Below are positions 17,080-25,981 of a stretch of 45,931 bases of DNA, one piece after another. Position numbers and translations under genes: made by a program. The notes beneath the pieces were generated by a model that was given only the letters and a program-made list of their open reading frames with translations, ran no database searches and was not told the origin of the DNA. The number at the start of each line of letters is the position of its first letter. Position 1 is the first letter of the stretch. Source of the stretch: Nostoc sp. UCD121 (GTDB taxonomy: Bacteria; Cyanobacteriota; Cyanobacteriia; Cyanobacteriales; Nostocaceae); NCBI RefSeq assembly GCF_014222285.1, contig NZ_JACKZS010000036.1:1-45931 (forward strand), written 5' to 3'.

Positions 17080-19275
17080 CTAAACCACTTCATTAACGTT
17101 TAGCTGGAGAGGAATCTGAATGATAAACTCGGTTCCTTCACCAGAATTTGAGAAGCACTCCAGTTTGCCGCCATGTTTTTCTGTGATGATTTGGTAGCTG
17201 ATGGACATACCCATTCCGGTTCCTTTACCAATGGGTTTGGTAGTAAAAAAAGGATCGAATATTCGTTGCTGAAATTCTTTAGATATACCGATTCCGTTAT
17301 CAGCGATCGCTATTTCTAACCACGTTGAATTAATTACAGATGTGCGAATCTTAATTCGACTAGGATTTTCCTCAATCTCCTGATATGTACGCTTAATATT
17401 ATTTTCTTCTAACGCATCAACCGCATTTACTAAAATATTCATAAACACCTGGTTGAGTTGTCCGGCATAGCATTCTACTAGAGGTATAGTGCCGTAGTCT
17501 TTAATCACCTCAATTTCAGGTTGTTCTGGTTTAGCTTTGAGGCGGTGCTGCAAAATCATCAAAGTACTGTCGATGCCTTCATGAATATCAACACTTTTGA
17601 ATTCCGCTTCATCAATGCGGGAGAAATTTCGCAACGACAGTACAATTTGGCGAATGCGATCGGTGCCTACTTTCATGGAAGACAACATTTTTGGTAAATC
17701 TTCCTGCAAAAACTCTAGTTCGATGTCTTCGGCAACGGTTTGAATTTCAGCCGCAGGGTTGGGATCGTGCTGCTGATACAATTGCACAAACGCTAATAAA
17801 TCCTGGGTATATTCCTGCACATAGACGAGGTTGCCATGAATAAAGTTGACTGGATTATTAATTTCGTGTGCGACTCCAGCAACTAGTTGTCCCAGACTAG
17901 ACATTTTTTCACTTTGAATAACTTGAGATTGAGTGCGCTGCAATTCCTCTAATGTATTTTTGAGTTCAGTAGTACGTTCTTCTACCCGATCTTCTAGTTT
18001 TTCTTTACTTTTCTCTAAAGCGGTAAACGATTCATGTAGTTGCTCTGCCATGTAGTTGAAAGAGTTAGACAGGGTATTAAGCTCTTGAATAACGCCAGTT
18101 TCTACTGTCTGAGCTAAATTGCCAGATGCCATTGCCTTACTTGCCCAATTTAGGCGCAGAATCGGGCGTACAATCCAATGGGAGGTAAATACGCCCATCA
18201 CAGAGGCAACGACTAATGCACCAAAACAAAGTGCGATCGTGATGCCCGTATTGGCGTTAATTTGCGCCATAAATGCGTTTTCTGGCACACTCACTACCAT
18301 CAGCCAATCCAAGCCGTACTTGTCACGCCAAGGTGCAACATCGACAAAATGCCGTTTTCCTTGTACCTCAAGTTGAAAATCTGTGTCTTGGGTGATAGAT
18401 TCAAACCCAGAGGTTTGGAGGCGTTTGGCAATGTTCTGTATTACTGGGTCAGAACTGTCGATCGCTCGTAATCGCCGGATATCTTGATTGACGAGGACAA
18501 AAGGCTTTTCTGTACCAGAACTGGCAATTAATGTGCCATCCCGTTCTAAAAGGAATACCTGCCCAGACTTACTAATATCCAAACTGCGTAAAAAATCGCT
18601 GAGTTTTGACAGATGGATATCGCAGGCAATCATGCCTAGTAAGCGATTTTGCGAATCATAAATGGGACGACTGGCAGAAGCAGCTATGTAAGGGCCAGTA
18701 GGATAATTTCCAGTTACAATCTTTGCCCAAATAGGTTTACCAGCAGCGATGGGTTGAGTATACCAAGATTCCTTGAAGTTGTTCCAATCCCACCGAGCAT
18801 TAATTTGAGTTCGATTACCTTGATTATCTGTGGCATAAGTGGAAGTATTATTGGGAGGCTTGGCAGTCCAATCATCAATGGTGATGGTCTTACCGTCATA
18901 ACGAGCGGCTCCAAGACCCTCACCTGTCGTTAGCCCGATACCAATATAAGTCAGGTCAGAGGCGTGCATCTGATCCCAGAAATACTTACCAACGGTTTGG
19001 CGATCGCGTACATCTAATATTCCCCTGCGGATCGCATCTGCATTGATCTGATTAAGGGTTTGTGGAATGGCAAGATAAGACTTCAAATGTTCATCCACTA
19101 CCTCACTTGTGCGATCTATCAACTGTTCTGCTAGGTCGTTAACTGCCCTTTGTCCATTTTTAAACGACAAATAACCCACTAAACTAACCGCTGCAAAAAT
19201 TTGGATCAGGAAGGGAACAACAAGAACAATCTGTAAGGGGAACGCTTTACCTTTGCGGGGATAGGGAATCTTCAT
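17080..19275 (-). CDS. Cache-HAMP sensor histidine kinase
   Basis: This 731-residue membrane kinase has TM1 at about residues 16-38, a periplasmic double-Cache sensor to about 345, TM2 at about 350-375, and HAMP to about 420. A coiled coil follows, then HisKA with phospho-His in GVAHEINNPVNFIHGNL, and HATPase_c with N-box NAVDALEEN, IADNGIGIS and GKGTGMGMSISYQ. It probably senses a small periplasmic ligand and autophosphorylates. No response regulator gene is in the window, so its partner is encoded elsewhere. It is fully intact. Confidence 0.92.
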   Translation of the reverse strand: MKIPYPRKGKAFPLQIVLVVPFLIQIFAAVSLVGYLSFKNGQRAVNDLAEQLIDRTSEVVDEHLKSYLAIPQTLNQINADAIRRGILDVRDRQTVGKYFWDQMHASDLTYIGIGLTTGEGLGAARYDGKTITIDDWTAKPPNNTSTYATDNQGNRTQINARWDWNNFKESWYTQPIAAGKPIWAKIVTGNYPTGPYIAASASRPIYDSQNRLLGMIACDIHLSKLSDFLRSLDISKSGQVFLLERDGTLIASSGTEKPFVLVNQDIRRLRAIDSSDPVIQNIAKRLQTSGFESITQDTDFQLEVQGKRHFVDVAPWRDKYGLDWLMVVSVPENAFMAQINANTGITIALCFGALVVASVMGVFTSHWIVRPILRLNWASKAMASGNLAQTVETGVIQELNTLSNSFNYMAEQLHESFTALEKSKEKLEDRVEERTTELKNTLEELQRTQSQVIQSEKMSSLGQLVAGVAHEINNPVNFIHGNLVYVQEYTQDLLAFVQLYQQHDPNPAAEIQTVAEDIELEFLQEDLPKMLSSMKVGTDRIRQIVLSLRNFSRIDEAEFKSVDIHEGIDSTLMILQHRLKAKPEQPEIEVIKDYGTIPLVECYAGQLNQVFMNILVNAVDALEENNIKRTYQEIEENPSRIKIRTSVINSTWLEIAIADNGIGISKEFQQRIFDPFFTTKPIGKGTGMGMSISYQIITEKHGGKLECFSNSGEGTEFIIQIPLQLNVNEVV

Positions 19276-19693
19276 TGTTGGAAGCTGAAAGTTATGCTAA
19301 TTTGATTTGCTTCTATAGTTCCCAATATGTCCACATACTCACCTTTATTTAGTTTTTTAGTCTAGTCATAAGTAGCTACAGGGTATATTGTCACAAAGCG
19401 CAACCCACCATAATATCAAATATTCCAAAGTTCTCACAAAAGCTGAACCTCACCACCAGCCCAATCTAACGGCTAAATATTGTCCTGGATCAATTTCAAA
19501 CTTGATTGGCGATCGCAGTTACAAGCATAGTACCTATACATTGCTTGTTTTTTATAGGCTTTTTTATTTATTTAAACCAAATTATAAAAGAATTTTGAAA
19601 TTAACCGGATTCTATTGATTTATCTAGAAAAATAGCTCAGATACGTAACTTTCTGGTTTCACTGAACTGTATTGAGCTATAAAGAAAATTTTT
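19276..19693. other. intergenic region with dispersed repeat copy 2
   Basis: This is the divergent region between the kinase (-) and the RTX-like gene (+). 19387-19480 is a copy of the repeat at 12391-12486. A short open frame over the repeat has no coding signs. The promoter of the downstream gene should lie in the AT-rich part at 19550-19690. Confidence 0.6.
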
Positions 19694-20881
19694 ATGACAA
19701 CGCAAGTTTTTCGCGGCATTACCTACACAGAGCAAGTCATTGAAGAGAGTAATAAAAAAGTTTCTGGTACTGCTAATCCAGACTGGTTTATTGTAGAAGG
19801 CAACAACAATGTTGTAAATACACGAGATGGCAATGATGTTGTTTTACTAGCAAGAGAAATAGACTTAATCTATCTATCTACTACTTTTAATGGGGAGGTA
19901 TTGCAAACTAGTTCTCTGTCCTCTAATCCTGATGGAATTAGTGCGATCGTTGATACTGGAGCAGGAGATGATTATGTCAGTTTGGGATCTGGTAATTACA
20001 AAATTAATTTAGGCAGTGGAAATAACTTTTTAGACGATTACGGTGGAAACTATTTATTCGATGCTGATGGTAGTAATATTATTGGCTTAGGGACAACTCC
20101 AAAAGTGATTGCCTCAGCCGGAGCAGGTGACGATATTTTCTATTTAGGTGGATTTGCTAACCGAACCATTGATGCAGGAAAAGGTAATAACTTAATTCTT
20201 TTGGGAGCCGGAGATGCCAACATTAAAACAGGCTCAGGAAATGATGTTATAACCAGTGAACTTTCAATAGCAACTTATATTTTTTTCGCCACTGGTTTGC
20301 CATTGTATAAACAAACTATAAATGCTGGAGATGGTGACAATCAGATTGCTGTTGCTCCCTATGGCGAAACCACAGTTAAAACCGGCTGTGGCGAGGATTT
20401 TATTCTTGCTTATGGAATCCCTGGCTCAAGTGATACAAAGATTTTTACAGGTGATGGCAATGACACAGTTATTACAATTGATACGAACAGCACTATTAAG
20501 TTTGGCTCAGGCGATGATTTAATTTTTGCTGGTTCAGGTGATGATACTATCCTTGTAGGAAATGGAAATGATTTAGTAAATCTGCGAGGAGGAACGGTTT
20601 CTCTGCCTGACCCTTTAAGTAAGGATACAAACCTGTTTGGTTCATCTGTTGAGGTAATAGGTGGGGGAAATGATAAAGTCTACTTGGGTCAAGGAAGAGA
20701 TACAGTAATTCTGGGAAGTAGCGGCTTTGCAACTATCTATGGCTTTGATTGCAACGATCGCTTAGATGTCACCGGGTTAAACGCTAGCTTTACCCAGATA
20801 GGACATGACACACTGATTAATTCATCTGGTAGTTCTTTGGGAGTTCTCAAAGGATATACAGGTTCAGTGCATTTAGCGTAA
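19694..20881 (+). CDS. RTX-like calcium-binding repeat protein
   Basis: This 395-residue protein consists of glycine/aspartate nonapeptide-like repeats, for example GAGDDYVSLGSGNY, GSGDDLIFAGSGDDTILVG and GGGNDKVYLGQGRDTVILG. These are typical of parallel beta-roll RTX/hemolysin-type repeats that bind calcium. The N-terminal 20 residues are not a Sec signal; the C-terminus (about 330-395: FATIYGFDCNDRLDVTGLN) could be a type I secretion signal. No catalytic domain is seen and no ABC exporter lies nearby. It may be an exported surface or sheath protein. Confidence 0.75.
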   Translation: MTTQVFRGITYTEQVIEESNKKVSGTANPDWFIVEGNNNVVNTRDGNDVVLLAREIDLIYLSTTFNGEVLQTSSLSSNPDGISAIVDTGAGDDYVSLGSGNYKINLGSGNNFLDDYGGNYLFDADGSNIIGLGTTPKVIASAGAGDDIFYLGGFANRTIDAGKGNNLILLGAGDANIKTGSGNDVITSELSIATYIFFATGLPLYKQTINAGDGDNQIAVAPYGETTVKTGCGEDFILAYGIPGSSDTKIFTGDGNDTVITIDTNSTIKFGSGDDLIFAGSGDDTILVGNGNDLVNLRGGTVSLPDPLSKDTNLFGSSVEVIGGGNDKVYLGQGRDTVILGSSGFATIYGFDCNDRLDVTGLNASFTQIGHDTLINSSGSSLGVLKGYTGSVHLA

Positions 20882-20914
20882 TTGTGAATGCGATCGCTTA
20901 ACTCTATTAAGACT

Positions 20915-21063
20915 TATACCAATTTAATGTGAAGTTGCATATATCTTGATCCCCCTAAATCCCCCTTAAAAAGGGGGACTTTGAGAGATGTTTTTCCGGT
21001 TCCCCCCTTATTAAGGGGGCTAGGGGGGATCGAATTATATGCAGCTTCATAAAAAATTGGTAT
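20915..21063. repeat. MITE-like long palindrome after the RTX-like gene
   Basis: The ends TATACCAATTT and AAATTGGTAT are inverted. Inside, GAAGTTGCATATA is complementary to TATATGCAGCTTC, and CCCCCTAAATCCCCC opposes GGGGGCTAGGGGGG. The same core with different ends is at 44683-44851. Confidence 0.75.
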
Positions 21064-21331
21064 TACACACTAAAAACTTAAAACCTAAATCCCCCTCGCC
21101 CTTTAGAAAGAAGGAGTTGGGGGATTTTTTTATATGTAATATTATGTAACGTATCAATCCATGCGATCGCCTTGGTTTTTATGATCTGATTGATATCACT
21201 CTACAACCCCTGTACCTCATCCTCATTCAAATAGAAATCGCCATAACCTAAGTACACCTATCGTAGACATTACTAAACTTGCTTTTTAAAATGTAGTTTC
21301 CTAAGTTCAATTTTTAAATTTGGAGTAATTT

Positions 21332-22216
21332 ATGCAACAATTTAAAGTAACATCAGATAGTTTAAATATACGTTCAGCACCGATTGTTGGCGATACCAAT
21401 CTAATTGGGGTTCTTCCAAAATCAAAAATTGTATCTAAAATCGAAAATTTGGATGATAACAAGTGGTTAAAGGTTGCAACTATTCTTGAAGGCAAAATTT
21501 TAGAAGGTTTTGTATCTCAAAAATTTCTTAGTCCAATCACAAGCTTTTCTATTAATACTATTATTAAAATTGGTGGAGTTCCTATTCAACAGGCAGATGG
21601 AGAATCCACCATTTTTTATGAAGCAGGTATGAGCATTAATGCTGATGGTGCGCCTAATGCTTATCACCCAGCAGATACAGGAATTGATTTTTTGGCAAAT
21701 GCTGGTAATCCAGGTAACTGGTGGGCAATAGTTGTCAATAAAGATGGTAATCCATTTATTCAAGGCACTACAGATCCATATCCTGGATACTATATTTCTA
21801 CAACTGCATTATCCGATTCTGGATTTGTTAAACAAGATCCACGCAGATATGTTGATTCAACCAAGATCCCATATATTGTTCTTCCGGGAAATAGTGATTT
21901 TAAAAAGCTTACAGGCATTAAACTAGGGGATTTCGCAGTTGTTTACAACACTAATAACGAAAAACTTGCTTTTGCAATTTATGCTGATATTGGGCCTAAG
22001 AACCAGATAGGAGAGGGTTCAATAGCCTTGTCTCAGACTCTTGGAAACGATCCATTAGTGCGCTCAAGAGTCAGACAAGGGATTCCCAAGGGCATTGTTT
22101 ATATTGTTTTTCCAGGTTCTGGGAATGGACAGCCAAGAATAACTTCAGAAATAGAAGCTGAAACTAAACGGCTTTTTGAAATATGGGGTGGAATAGAACG
22201 GATAAAGTCTCTATAA
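21332..22216 (+). CDS. SH3-domain plus GH75 chitosanase-like protein
   Basis: This 294-residue protein has residues 1-68 forming a bacterial SH3 module (SDSLNIRSAPIVGDTNLIGV), likely for wall or glycan binding. Residues about 80-290 resemble the fungal-type chitosanase family GH75, with AIYADIGPKNQIGEGSIALS as the best-conserved part; its Asp and Glu are the likely catalytic residues. It should cleave beta-1,4-glucosamine polymers. There is no N-terminal signal peptide, so it is cytoplasmic, lysis-released or exported by another route. GGAG precedes the ATG. The stop overlaps that of the convergent next gene. Confidence 0.72.
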   Translation: MQQFKVTSDSLNIRSAPIVGDTNLIGVLPKSKIVSKIENLDDNKWLKVATILEGKILEGFVSQKFLSPITSFSINTIIKIGGVPIQQADGESTIFYEAGMSINADGAPNAYHPADTGIDFLANAGNPGNWWAIVVNKDGNPFIQGTTDPYPGYYISTTALSDSGFVKQDPRRYVDSTKIPYIVLPGNSDFKKLTGIKLGDFAVVYNTNNEKLAFAIYADIGPKNQIGEGSIALSQTLGNDPLVRSRVRQGIPKGIVYIVFPGSGNGQPRITSEIEAETKRLFEIWGGIERIKSL

Positions 22217-22513
22217 AAGTGTACCTGATGGAAAATCTGAGGTGCGATCGCTAAAGAAGATAATTAACACTTGATTTGCAATCATGCTGAAGCCAAATAA
22301 AACCAGTGGAAAAACTACGATAGCAGCAACCAAAAGACTCACTTGGCGGTAGCTCTGTCCGGTTGTAATATTTTGAAAGTTTGCTCCAATTAAAGTTGCT
22401 TTTGTAAAATCGCACCCCCGCAAGTCTGAGCCACTAAAATCTGCGCCAGCCAAGTCTTGCCCTTTGAAAGAGCAATTTTGCAAGTTCTGGTTGGTGTAGT
22501 TCAGGCTAGTCAT
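22211..22513 (-). CDS. small pentapeptide-repeat membrane protein
   Basis: In this 100-residue protein, residues 5-48 are pentapeptide repeats (A/C-D/N-L/F-x-x: LQNCSFKGQDLAGADFSGSD). Residues about 58-88 form hydrophobic segments (VSLLVAAIVVFPLVLFGFSM). It is converging and end-overlapping with the chitosanase-like gene by 6 bp. Such proteins are abundant in cyanobacteria and have no fixed function. Confidence 0.7.
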   Translation of the reverse strand: MTSLNYTNQNLQNCSFKGQDLAGADFSGSDLRGCDFTKATLIGANFQNITTGQSYRQVSLLVAAIVVFPLVLFGFSMIANQVLIIFFSDRTSDFPSGTLL

Positions 22514-22653
22514 AAATGGTTACAGTGCGATCGCACTTACTTAAGAGATTCGAAAACCCGGTTTCTTCGCCGTAAAGTGCAACGCACCATAATATCGCTT
22601 TACATCTATGCAATTATTTGGGCTTGACAATATTTTGAGTAATAATGCACATC

Positions 22654-23076
22654 CTAAATTGTCGCTGCTGTCTTTCCATTCTTGCCCTCCACACTGGCAA
22701 CAAATGAAGGTTGCTCATTACTGGCAGTTAGCGACTCGCCTCGCAATCCCTTATGACGCTGGCTTTTAGGGACTCCTCCCGCCATACCGTATTCCACACT
22801 GCTTTTGCCATACCGAGTCCCAACTGCCATTAACATGTGTTCTGTCATATCTCCCAACTTGTCTTCTGTCTCCAGCATTTCACGGTACAATTTATCCAAG
22901 CTGGAAAGGGCACTGTTATAGGCATTTTCTTTAGTTCGCATCATTTCGATCAGGGTTGAGAAGGCAGGTAAAGTGAGTCCATTGCCTAAATCTAAACTTG
23001 GATCAATTGAGTTTATGCTAGCTGCACGACGCACTGCTCTTTCTAACACTGCGGAAGTTCTTTTTCTCCGAGCCAT
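22654..23076 (-). CDS. hypothetical cyanobacterial protein, basic N-terminus
   Basis: This 140-residue soluble protein opens with MARRKRTSAVLERAVRRA, a positively charged helix. A long helix follows (LIEMMRTKENAYNSALSSLD, then a Lys/Glu/Met segment up to ETEDKLGDMTEHML), then a Gly/Ser-rich tail. Heptad-like spacing suggests a coiled coil. I do not recognise a family. The predicted coding quality is good and the ATG at 23076 is clear. It is flanked by a dispersed repeat fragment and the 62-bp tandem repeats. Confidence 0.55.
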   Translation of the reverse strand: MARRKRTSAVLERAVRRAASINSIDPSLDLGNGLTLPAFSTLIEMMRTKENAYNSALSSLDKLYREMLETEDKLGDMTEHMLMAVGTRYGKSSVEYGMAGGVPKSQRHKGLRGESLTASNEQPSFVASVEGKNGKTAATI

Positions 23077-23216
23077 GATCTACACCTTATAATACAGTAC
23101 GGTTAATATTCTTTACCTTAAAGAACTTCCGTATTGATCAGCCTGAGAGAATTCCGGCAAATCTGCAATACTTTTTGCTACACAGAGATAATTACAGCAG
23201 ATTACGCGAACTACTT

Positions 23217-23388
23217 AAATGAGAAAGCAAACTGGGGTTTGAATAAGTAAAAGCTGCTTTTGCTTGCGGAAAACACCAAAATGAGAAAGCAAACTGGGGT
23301 TTGAATAAGTAAAAGCTGCTTTTGCTTGCGGAAAACACCGAAATGAGAAAGCAAACTGGGGTTTGAATAAGTAAAAGCTGCTTTTGCT
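23217..23388. repeat. 62-bp tandem repeat, 2.8 copies
   Basis: Copies start at 23217, 23279 and 23341 (last one cut at 23388). They are almost identical; one base differs at the copy junction. Each carries GAGAAAGCAAACTGGGGTTT and the palindrome AAAAGCTGCTTTT. The near-identity implies recent amplification. No ORF runs through. Confidence 0.95.
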
Positions 23389-23525
23389 AACTAAATTTGA
23401 CTTTATCTATATTTTTGGGCTGCAATGGCTAGTTTCGATCGTTGTGATGGTAGTGCGATCGCAAAACATAGTGCCTAAAGGGAGCAATCCAAACAACTGC
23501 AAGAAATTGCTAAAACATGACTAAA

Positions 23526-23548
23526 GCTCGGTTTTAGGTGAACCGAGC
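23526..23548 (-). terminator. candidate terminator of the OCP gene
   Basis: GCTCGGTT (23526-23533) pairs with AACCGAGC (23541-23548), giving an 8-bp stem and 7-nt loop. On the minus strand TTTAG follows. It lies about 50 bp past the OCP stop. Confidence 0.55.
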
Positions 23549-23595
23549 ATGGATTGAAATTTTATTTGATGATCTTGTACTAAGGCAAAGAAATA

Positions 23596-24552
23596 TTACT
23601 TGCGAGTTAGGTTAAGCAGTTCCTTGGGAGAAGCAAGTAAGTCAATAGCCACGAAGTAAATTTGACCTTGAGGATCGAGTAAAAATCGCCAAGCAATGTT
23701 CATCCCAACATTACCTCCAAACCAAGGAGTTTCGACTGTACCAGTAACTTTATGCTGTGTATAACCATCTTCGATAGTTTCCGAAACGCCTTTAGTTGGC
23801 TTCATCACTAACCCTTGTCCCTCATCTCGTAAGTAGGCAGTGATTGCTTCTCGACCAACAATTGGTTTTTGGAAAGGTGGTTGCAACGCACCATTGTTAG
23901 CAAATAAAGCAACAGCAGCTTCAAAGTTATCTGCATTCATAGCTTCAATGTATTTCAGCACTGTTGGTTCTGTAACTCCCTCAATAGTAAATTGGGGACT
24001 TAAGGATGTACGTGGGAACTTAAAGTTTATTTGTGCCTGTTTTTTATCAGCCAGAGACGGATCAAACCCCATATTTACTACAGTGTTGCGTAGTACAGTA
24101 ATTTGCTGACTCTGATCGATTTTCTGAACAGCTTCTAGCACTGCTTTAACTTGAGGTGACATTTGATAGCCAACTGGCATAGGAGCGACGATACCCTCTT
24201 TCATCCACTCTCCTAACTGCCACCAAAATCCTAGCTTGGCGTTGACACCAAAATATGCATAAGAACGGCTGATAGAAGTGTCAGCATTACTTGCTAAATC
24301 TCTCATTAATTGCGTTTGTTCTTCATGAGACATCCGCTTAATATCGTTGAATATACCTTCCATTAATTGGAGATTTGCTTTTCCAGGAGCCGCTGGAGTA
24401 ATTGTACGACCTAGTTCAGCGTAGGCATACCAGAGAAATGCTAATTGATCGTCAATGTTGAGTTCAGCAAACATTGCTGTAGTGGCTGGAACAGCATCTG
24501 CCACTTGAGTGCTAGAGAAAATATTGCGTGCAGACTCGATAGTATAATTCAT
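23596..24552 (-). CDS. ocp: orange carotenoid protein (OCP)
   Basis: This 318-residue protein has an N-terminal carotenoid-binding helical domain (to about 165), a linker, and a C-terminal NTF2-like domain. The residues known from structural work on canonical OCP are all present at standard positions: Tyr44, Asn104, Trp110, Arg155, Tyr201, Glu244, Trp277 and Trp288. This predicts ketocarotenoid binding, light-driven opening and phycobilisome quenching. No frp (fluorescence recovery) gene lies beside it; it may be elsewhere. The gene stands alone with a hairpin terminator. It lies inside the nifD element, so it is lost from the heterocyst chromosome. Confidence 0.95.
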   Translation of the reverse strand: MNYTIESARNIFSSTQVADAVPATTAMFAELNIDDQLAFLWYAYAELGRTITPAAPGKANLQLMEGIFNDIKRMSHEEQTQLMRDLASNADTSISRSYAYFGVNAKLGFWWQLGEWMKEGIVAPMPVGYQMSPQVKAVLEAVQKIDQSQQITVLRNTVVNMGFDPSLADKKQAQINFKFPRTSLSPQFTIEGVTEPTVLKYIEAMNADNFEAAVALFANNGALQPPFQKPIVGREAITAYLRDEGQGLVMKPTKGVSETIEDGYTQHKVTGTVETPWFGGNVGMNIAWRFLLDPQGQIYFVAIDLLASPKELLNLTRK

Positions 24553-25149
24553 GCTTGTTACCTTAAAGATTGACCTGTTGAATAGTTACTTTCGGCTACA
24601 TTTTGTAGCTTGGAAGATAAATCTAGGGCTTTTTTTTGAATGACACAATTATCCCTAGATATCTAAATGCAAATTATTATGATTCGCTACTCTGGCATCA
24701 TAGCTGGTAAACGTTAACAAAAGACTAAGATTTATCTAATGAATATCATTGAATTAAATATATATACTATTATTTTTTAAGTTTATATGTTTTTAATCTT
24801 TTTTGAGGGAAATATATCTCTCTAAAGAAAGATATTAATGATTTAGGATTGCTATAGCATCTATAGCAATCCTAAATCATTGGCGAAAATCCCTCTTTAT
24901 TTTTTCTGCGTTCTCTACGCCACTCTGGTAGCCAAGCGCAACCCAAAAAAGCCCCGAAAATGTTGGGTTTCGTTCCTCAAATGCCACTTGCTTCTCCCTT
25001 GGCGCTAGCCTCTCACGAATGGGAGAAGGGGAGACGCGTAAGGGACACATATTTGATATTTGAAAAAATTAAGTACAAATCAAAGAGGTTTGTTGACTAT
25101 TGCCTCTTACTCAAATAATTATGGCTACGCCACGCTGCGCGAAGAAAAA
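24553..25149. other. intergenic region between OCP and the TraX-like gene
   Basis: No gene is seen. The left 280 bp is AT-rich and should contain the OCP promoter. It also holds the perfect 45-nt hairpin at 24837-24881. The right part (24900-25140) is made of fragments of dispersed repeats (GCGCAACCC, CTTCTCCC/GGGAGAAG, GGCTACGCCACGCTGCGC). Confidence 0.6.
24837..24881. repeat. perfect 21-bp hairpin upstream of OCP
   Basis: The stem 24837-24857 is exactly complementary to 24861-24881, with loop CAT. The arms begin AATGATTTAGGATTGCTATAG. It lies 285 bp upstream of the OCP start and 270 bp past the TraX-like stop. It has no T tract, so it is more probably a dispersed palindrome or RNA-stability element than a terminator. 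Confidence 0.85.
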
Positions 25150-25815
25150 TCAAAGCGGATTGATATATCTGGAATGTATTAGATAATTTATGATACCTAA
25201 AATAATTAAATGAGCCGGGTAGAACAGATAAAACCATCTAGCTCGTGAACCTTGTTTACCATTGAATTGAAAAACAATGAATCCTGCAAAAATTGCCCAA
25301 TATTGAAATATATTACGGATAAATAAAGTTCCTAAAATAAACTCAAATATGCACCAGCAGAGCAACCATACACTAGGCTTAAGTTTGTCTGTTAGAGACA
25401 TCAAGAAAATTACTCCAATCCCATAAGCTCCATATTCAACACCCAAACTCTCGGCAACTGCTGCACTCAATCCAATAATTATTACTTGCTGCCATAATTC
25501 CGAATAACGCCTTATTAAGCGCAACATCACAAGTCCAAGAACAAGCGTGTAGAGAATATTAAGTGATAAACTCTGAAAAACAACACTATAAATAGGCTGA
25601 GATATAATTGCTGTAATTAATAGTCTGCTCCCATAGCGGTATACATTTTGGGTGTGTTTTTCGCCTTTAGCCAGAAGCCATGCAAACAGGGGAAAACTCA
25701 ATCGTCCAATAAAGTGCAAAATTCTGAACTCAGGCATTAGTAAATAGCACACATGATCCATAACCATGAACACTGCGGCTAAGATTTTAATGCTAAAAGC
25801 TGAAACTTTAATCAC
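25150..25815 (-). CDS. TraX-family integral membrane protein
   Basis: This 221-residue protein has about seven hydrophobic segments; it opens FSIKILAAVFMVMDHVCYLL with the conserved M-D-H, then IGRLSFPLFAWLLAKG and the YRYGSRLLITAIISQPIYS loop. It ends FYLFYPAHLIILGIINYLIH with a conserved YP-H. These are features of the TraX family, whose F-plasmid member acetylates pilin. Most chromosomal members have unknown acyltransferase roles. The start is GTG at 25815. There are no conjugation genes nearby. Confidence 0.8.
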   Translation of the reverse strand: MIKVSAFSIKILAAVFMVMDHVCYLLMPEFRILHFIGRLSFPLFAWLLAKGEKHTQNVYRYGSRLLITAIISQPIYSVVFQSLSLNILYTLVLGLVMLRLIRRYSELWQQVIIIGLSAAVAESLGVEYGAYGIGVIFLMSLTDKLKPSVWLLCWCIFEFILGTLFIRNIFQYWAIFAGFIVFQFNGKQGSRARWFYLFYPAHLIILGIINYLIHSRYINPL

Positions 25816-25981
25816 AACGTTACATTTACCTTGGATTCCTTGATATAAAATCCCTAAAATATTATGAATTTAATATAATAGTTATTCAAAATCCTAGCAA
25901 TTTGATAACATTAACAAAAAGGGCAATGTCTACGATGGGCTATTCCACATTGCTCTCTTTAGCAGGAAATGCAGAAACCCT

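Noticed and set aside
23217..23388. CRISPR array
   Set aside because: The 62-bp units are identical throughout with no variable spacer portion.
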